From: Chitinophaga silvatica
GTDB lineage: Bacteria > Bacteroidota > Bacteroidia > Chitinophagales > Chitinophagaceae
DNA length: 64,000 nucleotides
Assembly (NCBI RefSeq): GCF_003419895.1
Contig: NZ_QPMM01000015.1
Coordinates: 1 to 64,000, forward strand
Direction: 5' to 3'
In this document: positions 37,202-44,167 of the stretch, piece by piece
Numbering within the stretch: the stretch's first letter is position 1
How the letters are laid out: every line of letters begins with the position of its first letter
Position numbers and translations under genes: made by a program
Notes under the pieces: model-generated
The model's database searches: none
Seen by the model: the letters and a program-made list of their open reading frames with translations, nothing else
What the model was told of the DNA's origin: nothing

Positions 37202-39106
37202 ATGAGAAGATGGTTGATACTACTACTAGCGCTTTCCCTGCAACAGGTATATGCCCAACGTAATAAATATCCTGATGTACTGAATCTGCATGCAGAACCA
37301 CCTAAAGGAAAAAGTATCCTTACCAATGTGTTCAGCGACATGGGAGCATGGCATGCCTATGCACTACCATTGCATAAGGAGGATAACGGAGCTTTTATTG
37401 GCCCGCTAATCATGGGAATGGAAGGAGAGTGGTTGTCCGGAGCTTTCTCCAGGTTAGAGTTAAGCGAAAACAACCAGTTAGTGGATCTTTCTGTTGCTGA
37501 TGCAAACATCAGGTATTTTCCGGGGATGCTGTTGCAACAACTGGAAATAAATAAACTGGGAATTACACAGCAATTGATTTTTGTATCAGGTAGAGAAGCA
37601 TTGCTTCATACAACCATCACCAATAGAAGTAATAGTGTCAGAACACTAAATATTCGCTATCATGGTCAATCTCGCAAGCAGATAACAGTGAACAATGAAA
37701 CATCTTCTCTTCAGTCGGCCGGGTTCGTAGCTGTTTTCCCGGCCGGCACAAGTATAACAGCCGATAGCCTTAGCTATAGCGCAAGTAATACCGGAGTTGT
37801 AATTGCTCCTGGTGCAAGTTATGAGCAAACCCAGTTGCAGGCTTATTATCCGGATACTGTTCATAAACCTGCGGTATATGAATTCAGTAAATCATTAAAG
37901 GAGAACGAGAATAGATGGAATGGATATCTTTCCCGTTATTTTTCTGCATCACCTAAATTGACTGAAATACAGAAACGATTGGCAGTGAAATGTATGGTTA
38001 CATTGATTACCAATTGGCGTAGCAGTGCGGGAGATATCCATCACGATGGAGTTTTTCCGTCTGTTAACTATCAGGGCTTTTATGGTGTCTGGAGCTGGGA
38101 TAGCTGGAAACAGGCAGTAGGTATTGTGACATTCAATCCTGAACTGGCAAAAAATAATATCCGCTCGATGTTCGATTATCAGGATGAACTTGGTATGGTG
38201 GCAGATTGCATCTATTTAGACAAGTCGGAGAACAACTGGCGCGATACCAAGCCGCCGCTCGCTGCATGGGGTGTTTGGGAAGTATATCTTCAAACTAAGG
38301 ATACCGCTTTTGTAAAAGAGATGCTGCCTAAACTGATACGCTATCATGAGTGGTGGTATACAAACAGAGATCACGATCAGAACGGTTTATGTGAATATGG
38401 TTCTACCGATGGAACCCGTATCGCCGCTGCCTGGGAAAGCGGTATGGACAATGCTGTGCGCTTTGATAGTGCAGTAATGCTAAAAAACAACGATGGCGCA
38501 TGGTCTCTCAATCAGGAAAGCATAGATCTCAATGCATACCTATATGCAGAGAAAAGATATCTGGACAAGCTACTTGCTGTTTCAGGGGAAAAAAACAGAT
38601 ATAACGATCAGGCAGAGAAATTACTGAATATGATTCGCACAAAATTTTTTGATGCGAAGAAGGGATATTTCTATGATCTGCAACCCGAAACAGGAAAATT
38701 GGTAACTGTAGATGGGCCTGAAGGCTGGATTCCACTATGGGCCGGAATTGCCACTAAAGTGCAGGCGGAAAAAGTGATTCAAAAAATGAATGATCCGCGA
38801 AAATTCAATACCAAAGTACCACTGCCAACACTGGCTGCCGATCATCCGGCATTTGATCCGATGAAAGGTTATTGGAGAGGCCCCGTTTGGCTCGATCAGG
38901 TGGCTTATGGAACTGAAGGTTTACGCAAGTATGGATACAAAAAACAGGCATCGAAATTTGAAAAACAACTGCTGAATAATGCAGTTGGGTTACTCACCAA
39001 CGAACCAATATGCGAGAACTATCATCCGCTTACCGGTAAAGGTTTGAATGCAAAAAATTTTAGCTGGTCTGCAGCTCATTTGTTAATGATATTGAAAAAT
39101 AAATAA
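37202..39106 (+). CDS. GH63-like alpha-glucosidase (YgjK-type), exported
   Basis: 634 residues with signal peptide MRRWLILLLALSLQQVYAQ. The (alpha/alpha)6-barrel signatures of clan GH-G are present: GFYGVWSWDSWKQAVG, KPPLAAWGVWEVY, AAWESGMDNAVRFD with the probable general acid Asp416, GYWRGPVWLDQVAYGTEGLRKYGY, and ICENYHPLTGKG with the probable base Glu605, closing with FSWSAAHLLMIL. GH63 includes eukaryotic glucosidase I, which removes alpha-1,2-linked glucose, and E. coli YgjK, which as I recall has been crystallised with a Glc-alpha-1,2-Gal product. I infer removal of alpha-glucose from Glc-Gal-hydroxylysine. It sits 4 bp before the kinase-phospholyase gene. A related GH37/GH65-like specificity is not excluded. 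Confidence 0.82.
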   Translation: MRRWLILLLALSLQQVYAQRNKYPDVLNLHAEPPKGKSILTNVFSDMGAWHAYALPLHKEDNGAFIGPLIMGMEGEWLSGAFSRLELSENNQLVDLSVADANIRYFPGMLLQQLEINKLGITQQLIFVSGREALLHTTITNRSNSVRTLNIRYHGQSRKQITVNNETSSLQSAGFVAVFPAGTSITADSLSYSASNTGVVIAPGASYEQTQLQAYYPDTVHKPAVYEFSKSLKENENRWNGYLSRYFSASPKLTEIQKRLAVKCMVTLITNWRSSAGDIHHDGVFPSVNYQGFYGVWSWDSWKQAVGIVTFNPELAKNNIRSMFDYQDELGMVADCIYLDKSENNWRDTKPPLAAWGVWEVYLQTKDTAFVKEMLPKLIRYHEWWYTNRDHDQNGLCEYGSTDGTRIAAAWESGMDNAVRFDSAVMLKNNDGAWSLNQESIDLNAYLYAEKRYLDKLLAVSGEKNRYNDQAEKLLNMIRTKFFDAKKGYFYDLQPETGKLVTVDGPEGWIPLWAGIATKVQAEKVIQKMNDPRKFNTKVPLPTLAADHPAFDPMKGYWRGPVWLDQVAYGTEGLRKYGYKKQASKFEKQLLNNAVGLLTNEPICENYHPLTGKGLNAKNFSWSAAHLLMILKNK

Positions 39107-39110
39107 CGTC

Positions 39111-41408
39111 ATGGAATTTACAGCGAACGAAGTAAAGCAGCTTGTTCAAAAAAACTACCTGCTGGCAGTAGAAGTAGACCCTCTGCAGGGTTACGATGAG
39201 TTTAACTACAAGATTACTGACACCTCCGGGCGGAAATTTATCCTCAAAATAACTGGGGAGGAAAAACAATATTCCTTCCTGGATGCACAACTTCGGATTT
39301 TAGACCACCTCACTGTGACCGATGTCGCCTGGAAATTTCAGCAAATTCTCCGAAATAAAAATCGACAGGAACTGACTCCGGTATTTAAAGATGGTAAACA
39401 ATATTACGTTCGAATTCTTACCTGGCTGGAAGGGGAGTGTTGGGCAAAAGTTCAGGTGAAAACAAAAGAATTGTATCTCGACCTTGGCCGCTTCATGGGT
39501 AAAACTGATGAAGCAATGCGGGAATTCCAGCACGATGCGCTACACCGGCATTATACCTGGGATATCAGCACAGCTGCAGATTCCAATAGATTACTACAGC
39601 ATATTCATGATCATGAAAAAAGAAGACTGGCGGGTTACTTCCTGCTGGCATTTGATACCGAGGTAGTTCCGGTATTACAGGAGTTGCGTCATGCTTGTAT
39701 TCACGGCGATGCCAATGATTATAACGTATTGGTACAGGATGGTAAAATCAGCGGCCTCATCGACCTGGGCGATATGGTGTACACTGCACTCGTTAATAAT
39801 GTAGCTATTGCCTGTACTTATGCCATGTTCAGAGCAGAAGACCCTTTGCAGGCAGCCGCATGGGTGATTCAAGGGTATCACGAAGCATTCCCGCTCACAG
39901 AACAGGAAGTAGATCTCATCTATTACCTGATTGCAGCGCGTATGTGCATCAGTGTTACTCAATCTGCCTTCCAGGCTTCCCAGGGCTCATCAAACAGTCA
40001 CCACTTTGTGACTGAAGAAGATGCCTGGGATCTGCTAAATACACTCATTCGTATTAATCCACTTCGTGCGGCAGATACTTTCCGTAAAGCCTGCGGCATG
40101 CCATCTTTGATCAATAGGGAAGAAGAGTACAGCGTACTACTGGAAGAAAGGAAATCAGTAATTGGCCGTAATCTCAGCATTAGCTATCGTAAGCCTCTGA
40201 AGATTGTAAAAGGTGCTTTGCAATATTTATACGATGATAAGGGAGATACCTATATCGACTGTGTAAATAACCCAAGCCATGTTGGCCACTGCCATCCGGT
40301 TGTTGTGAAAGCCATGCAACGCCAGATTGCTACACTCAATACCAATAGCCGTTACCTGAACGACCACCTGGTAGAATATGCAAAGGAACTGCTAAGTACA
40401 TTACCTTCTAATTTAGCTGTAGTATACTTTACAAATTCCGGTAGTGAAGCCAATGATCTGGCTATTCGCATGAGCCGACATTTTACCGGTCGTAAAGATG
40501 TGATGGTACTGGATCATGCCTACCATGGAACATCCACCGTGGCCATGGAAATGAGCCCTTATAAATTTGATGGTAAAGGCGGTTTCGGGCAAAAGCCTTA
40601 TATCCATAAAGCCGTTTCACCAGACCTCTACCGTGGAGAGTTTCGCTATGATGATCCATTGGCTGGAGAGAAATACGCAGAAGATGTACTACAAATCCTT
40701 GAGAAGAATCCCGGAAAAATTGCTGCATTTATCTGTGAAACACTATTAGGGGTAGGCGGACAAATTCCTTTACCAGACCATTACCTGGAGAATGTCTACA
40801 AACATATCCGAGCTGCCGGTGGTGTATGTATCGCAGATGAAGTACAGGTAGGATTCGGAAGAGTGGGTGAGAAATTCTGGGGCTTTGAACTGCAGAATGT
40901 ACAACCAGACATAGTTGTACTGGGTAAACCTATCGGCAATGGTCATCCGCTGGCTGCAGTAGTAGTTACCAGGGAAATAGCGGATGCCTTTAATAACGGG
41001 ATGGAATACTTCAACACTTTCGGAGGAAACCCTGTATCCATGGTTACCGGCCGAACAGTGTTGAACGTAATTAAATCTGAACAAATGCAGCAGCATGCTC
41101 TCGAAACAGGCAACTTCCTGATGGATGGACTTCGTGAGGTGATGAGCAAACATCCTGTGATCAGTGATGTACGCGGCTTCGGACTATTTGTTGGAGCGGA
41201 AATGGTGAAAGACAGAACTAGCATGGAACCAGCTGTAGAGGAAATCAATGCAGTTGTAGAGAAAATGAAAGAAAGAGGTTTTCTGCTCTCAACCGACGGA
41301 CCACTTTACAATGTATTGAAAATAAAGCCGCCGATGGTGTTTAACAAGCAAAATGCAACCGATATGGTGCGCCATCTCGACGAAGTATTAACTGAACTTA
41401 ACTTCTAA
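39111..41408 (+). CDS. Fused hydroxylysine kinase-like / class-III PLP phospholyase protein
   Basis: 765 residues, two enzymes in one chain. Residues 1 to about 330 are an APH-fold kinase resembling vertebrate HYKK: FNYKITDTSGRKFILKI, VRILTWLEGECW, catalytic HGDANDYNVLV (His198, Asp200) and metal-binding IDLGDM (Asp218). Residues about 345-765 are a class-III aminotransferase-fold protein close in pattern to PHYKPL/ETNPPL: KPLKIVKGALQYLYDDKG, YIDCVNNPSHVGHCHPVVVK, LNTNSRYLNDHLVEYAKEL, YFTNSGSEANDLA and the PLP lysine Lys606 in LGKPIGNGHPL. In animals the two activities convert 5-hydroxylysine to 5-phosphohydroxylysine and then to 2-aminoadipate semialdehyde, ammonia and phosphate. Phosphoethanolamine is the alternative lyase substrate, but the neighbouring ALDH7 and DUF1338 genes favour hydroxylysine. 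Cytoplasmic, no signal peptide. Confidence 0.88.
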   Translation: MEFTANEVKQLVQKNYLLAVEVDPLQGYDEFNYKITDTSGRKFILKITGEEKQYSFLDAQLRILDHLTVTDVAWKFQQILRNKNRQELTPVFKDGKQYYVRILTWLEGECWAKVQVKTKELYLDLGRFMGKTDEAMREFQHDALHRHYTWDISTAADSNRLLQHIHDHEKRRLAGYFLLAFDTEVVPVLQELRHACIHGDANDYNVLVQDGKISGLIDLGDMVYTALVNNVAIACTYAMFRAEDPLQAAAWVIQGYHEAFPLTEQEVDLIYYLIAARMCISVTQSAFQASQGSSNSHHFVTEEDAWDLLNTLIRINPLRAADTFRKACGMPSLINREEEYSVLLEERKSVIGRNLSISYRKPLKIVKGALQYLYDDKGDTYIDCVNNPSHVGHCHPVVVKAMQRQIATLNTNSRYLNDHLVEYAKELLSTLPSNLAVVYFTNSGSEANDLAIRMSRHFTGRKDVMVLDHAYHGTSTVAMEMSPYKFDGKGGFGQKPYIHKAVSPDLYRGEFRYDDPLAGEKYAEDVLQILEKNPGKIAAFICETLLGVGGQIPLPDHYLENVYKHIRAAGGVCIADEVQVGFGRVGEKFWGFELQNVQPDIVVLGKPIGNGHPLAAVVVTREIADAFNNGMEYFNTFGGNPVSMVTGRTVLNVIKSEQMQQHALETGNFLMDGLREVMSKHPVISDVRGFGLFVGAEMVKDRTSMEPAVEEINAVVEKMKERGFLLSTDGPLYNVLKIKPPMVFNKQNATDMVRHLDEVLTELNF

Positions 41409-41420
41409 TAAATCATTGTC

Positions 41421-42311
41421 ATGAATAATTTGGAATTGATCCTGGATGGCCTGATGCGCCGCTATAAGGAGCGGGTGCCAGATGTGAACCGGGTAATAAC
41501 AGCCATGATAGCAGAAGGGCTAATCAAAGAAGAACAGGAAATAGAAAACGATCATATTGCATTTCGTACAATCGGAGTTCCGCACTTAGGAATTCAATCA
41601 CTGGAGAAAATCTTTATCTATCACGGCTATACGAAAAAAGATTATTACTATTTTGAAGAAAAGAAGCTGGATGCATACTGGTATGCACCGCCTGATCCTA
41701 AATTGCCCCGCATTTTTATCAGCGAACTAAGGGTAAAAGACTTATCTGCCGAAGCACAGCAAATCATTCACAGTTATACGGATGAAGTTACTTCTGATCC
41801 GGTTGATGCCTTAAACCTGGATAATCCGGAGCAAGTGGATAAATTTCTGCATAGTGGTTTATGGCGGCTCCCGACATATGCCGACTTCTCTGCTCTGGCG
41901 GCAGAAAGCGAATACGCTTCCTGGACCATCTATAATCGTTACTATCTCAACCATTTTACGATCAGTGTACACAACCTGAAAGATGAATATAATCACATTG
42001 AACAGTATAATCAGTTCCTGGAAAAGCATGGCCTGAAACTGAACGATGCCGGTGGTAAATTCAAGAAAAGTCCAGATGGTTTGCTATTGCAAAGTTCAAC
42101 TGTGGCCAGTATGATTGAAGCAACATTTGCTGTTAATGATACGCACCGAATTGCTGGCTCCTATGTAGAATTTGCTGAGCGCAGATTACTTCCTGAATTT
42201 GAGCAATTGCAATCAGCTGAGGTAAACAGAACTCACCGCAGGGAAGGTTTTGAAGCCGCCAACGCAAATAAGATCTTTGAAAGTACGTATTCATCACAAA
42301 CCAACAAGTAG
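41421..42311 (+). CDS. DUF1338 protein, HglS-type 2-oxoadipate dioxygenase/decarboxylase
   Basis: 296 residues, shorter than Pseudomonas HglS (about 460). The metal and substrate residues known from that family appear at matching motifs: His45 and Arg49 in NDHIAFRT, His178 in LNHFTISV and Glu250 in GSYVEFAERR. HglS/YdcJ-type enzymes are non-haem Fe(II) enzymes converting 2-oxoadipate to D-2-hydroxyglutarate in lysine breakdown. Here it lies 12 bp after the kinase-phospholyase gene and 2 bp before the ALDH7 gene, so all three are probably translated together. The short form may differ in substrate. I infer 2-oxoadipate from the pathway context. Confidence 0.82.
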   Translation: MNNLELILDGLMRRYKERVPDVNRVITAMIAEGLIKEEQEIENDHIAFRTIGVPHLGIQSLEKIFIYHGYTKKDYYYFEEKKLDAYWYAPPDPKLPRIFISELRVKDLSAEAQQIIHSYTDEVTSDPVDALNLDNPEQVDKFLHSGLWRLPTYADFSALAAESEYASWTIYNRYYLNHFTISVHNLKDEYNHIEQYNQFLEKHGLKLNDAGGKFKKSPDGLLLQSSTVASMIEATFAVNDTHRIAGSYVEFAERRLLPEFEQLQSAEVNRTHRREGFEAANANKIFESTYSSQTNK

Positions 42312-42313
42312 CA

Positions 42314-43837
42314 ATGAAATTTTTAGAAGAACTGGGATTAAAAGCAGTAAATCCAGGAGTGAGCACCGGCACAAAATGGATGCAGGGCAATGCAGGAAGT
42401 ATTACTTCCTGGTCACCGGTGGATGGTCGGCAGATTGGTCAGGTAGGGATAGCTGGCGAACAGGATTACGCACAGGTAATTGAAGTTGCCACAAAAGCTT
42501 TTGAACAATGGCGTACGGTGCCAGCCCCTCGCAGAGGTGAAATAGTTCGGCAGATAGGTGAGGCATTGCGTGCGAGGAAACAGGCGCTGGGTAGTCTGGT
42601 TAGTTATGAAATGGGAAAGAGCCTACAGGAAGGATTAGGCGAAGTGCAGGAGATGATAGATATATGTGACTTTGCAGTGGGATTAAGTCGCCAGCTCTAT
42701 GGCTTGAGTATGCATAGTGAACGACCTTCACACAGAATGTATGAGCAATGGCATCCGCTTGGTATAGTTGGGATTATTTCCGCATTTAACTTTCCGGTAG
42801 CTGTATGGAGCTGGAATGCTATGCTGGCTATGGTTTGTGGCGATGTTTGCGTTTGGAAACCGAGTGAAAAAACACCTTTGTCGGCTATTGCTTGTCAGCA
42901 TATCATCGCAGAAGTACTGGAACGTAACAACGTACCTGAAGGAGTACTCTGTGTAATTAACGGAGGGCGTGAAACAGGAGAAATGTTAGCATCGGATCAA
43001 AGAGTTCCATTGGTATCTGCCACCGGCTCCACGCGTATGGGTAAAGCTGTGGCAACTACTGTAGCCGCAAGATTAGGTCGTTGCCTGTTGGAATTGGGAG
43101 GTAACAATGCCATTATTATTTCCCGCGATGCAGATCTGGATATGGCACTTATTGGTAGTTTATTCGGGGCAGTAGGAACAGCGGGTCAACGTTGTACTAC
43201 CACGCGTCGCCTGATTATTCACGAATCGGTATACGATTCCTTCAAGGAAAAACTGACTAAAGCATACGGGCAACTCCGCATTGGTAATCCGTTGGATGAA
43301 ACAAATCACGTTGGTCCATTGATCGATAAAGATGCCGTAAATGCTTACCTGAAAGCTATTGATGCCTGTAAAAAAGAAGGCGGAAATTTTGTTGTGGAAG
43401 GTGGAGTTGTGAGTGGTGAAGGCTTTGAGAGTGGTTGTTATGTGAAACCATGTATTGCTGAAGCCCGGGCGGATTTTGAAATTGTGCAGACAGAAACTTT
43501 TGCTCCAATACTTTACCTGATGAAATACAACACACTGGAAGAGGCAATAGCTATGCAGAATAATGTGCCACAGGGGCTTTCTTCTGCTATTATGACTATG
43601 AATCTGAGAGAGGCGGAGCTTTTCCTTTCAGCAGCGGGTAGCGATTGTGGTATTGCCAATGTAAATATAGGTACTTCCGGAGCTGAAATCGGTGGTGCTT
43701 TTGGCGGAGAAAAAGAAACAGGTGGCGGCCGGGAAAGTGGGAGTGATGCCTGGAAGAATTATATGCGCAGACAAACAAATACAATTAATTACGGAACTCA
43801 GTTGCCGTTGGCACAAGGCATTAAGTTTGATCTGTGA
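42314..43837 (+). CDS. ALDH7-family L-2-aminoadipate-semialdehyde dehydrogenase
   Basis: 507 residues, very close in pattern to human ALDH7A1 (antiquitin): APRRGEIVRQIGEALRARK, LGSLVSYEMGKSLQEGLGEVQE, ISAFNFPVAVWSWNAMLAM, catalytic Glu260 in LLELGGNNAII, nucleophile Cys294 in TAGQRCTTTRR, and the family-7 tail SGAEIGGAFGGEKETGGGRE, SGSDAWKNYMRRQTNTINY, LPLAQGIKF. ALDH7 enzymes oxidise aminoadipate semialdehyde (in equilibrium with piperideine-6-carboxylate) to 2-aminoadipate using NAD(P)+. It uses the product of the upstream kinase-phospholyase. Last gene of the operon, followed by a terminator at 43,848. Confidence 0.93.
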   Translation: MKFLEELGLKAVNPGVSTGTKWMQGNAGSITSWSPVDGRQIGQVGIAGEQDYAQVIEVATKAFEQWRTVPAPRRGEIVRQIGEALRARKQALGSLVSYEMGKSLQEGLGEVQEMIDICDFAVGLSRQLYGLSMHSERPSHRMYEQWHPLGIVGIISAFNFPVAVWSWNAMLAMVCGDVCVWKPSEKTPLSAIACQHIIAEVLERNNVPEGVLCVINGGRETGEMLASDQRVPLVSATGSTRMGKAVATTVAARLGRCLLELGGNNAIIISRDADLDMALIGSLFGAVGTAGQRCTTTRRLIIHESVYDSFKEKLTKAYGQLRIGNPLDETNHVGPLIDKDAVNAYLKAIDACKKEGGNFVVEGGVVSGEGFESGCYVKPCIAEARADFEIVQTETFAPILYLMKYNTLEEAIAMQNNVPQGLSSAIMTMNLREAELFLSAAGSDCGIANVNIGTSGAEIGGAFGGEKETGGGRESGSDAWKNYMRRQTNTINYGTQLPLAQGIKFDL

Positions 43838-43847
43838 TAGAATGATT

Positions 43848-43892
43848 AATGCATGAGTTGCTCTTTTGCGTTGTAACAGCTCATGCATTTTA
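43848..43892 (+). terminator. Terminator of the glycosyl-hydroxylysine operon
   Basis: A 13-bp stem (43848-43860 with 43877-43889, one G-U pair), 16-nt loop, then TTATT. It starts 10 bp after the ALDH7 stop codon. The U-run is short. Confidence 0.7.
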
Positions 43893-43941
43893 TTCATATC
43901 AACATATCTAAAAATTATTTTTATAAAAAATTGATAAATAA

Positions 43942-43972
43942 TTTGTTAGAAAAGTAACTTTTACTACATTTG
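43942..43972 (+). promoter_or_regulatory. Promoter of tRNA-Arg copy 4
   Basis: TTTG (43942-43945), 19-bp spacer, TACATTTG (43965-43972). It shares 24 identical nt with copy 3 around the -33 box. Confidence 0.87.
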
Positions 43973-43989
43973 CACTCCCAATCGGGAAT

Positions 43990-44063
43990 GGCTGCGTAGC
44001 TCAACTGAATAGAGCATCTGACTACGGATCAGAAGGTTTCAGGTTTGAATCCTGACGCGGTCA
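43990..44063 (+). tRNA. tRNA-Arg (ACG), copy 4
   Basis: Identical over 74 nt to copies 1 and 2. Anticodon ACG. No encoded CCA. Confidence 0.97.
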
Positions 44064-44070
44064 CTACAAA

Positions 44071-44108
44071 AAAGCAAGTTGTTTATTAAAGCAACTTGCT
44101 TTTTTTTT
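44071..44108 (+). terminator. Terminator of tRNA-Arg copy 4
   Basis: An 11-bp stem (44071-44081 with 44092-44102), 10-nt loop, T-run to 44108. It starts 8 bp after the tRNA. Confidence 0.9.
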
Positions 44109-44167
44109 CTCTGGAGCGATTGATGAAATTGAAGATTGATGGAGAATAATAATGTTTATGTGGCCTT

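Noticed and set aside
39111..40110. Aminoglycoside resistance phosphotransferase
   Set aside because: The kinase half has the APH fold but matches HYKK-type kinases, is fused to a phospholyase and lies in a catabolic operon.
22992..44063. tRNA-Arg copies as proof of a mobile element
   Set aside because: No integrase, transposase or att-type truncated tRNA end was found. The duplication is real, but the mobile origin remains only a possibility.
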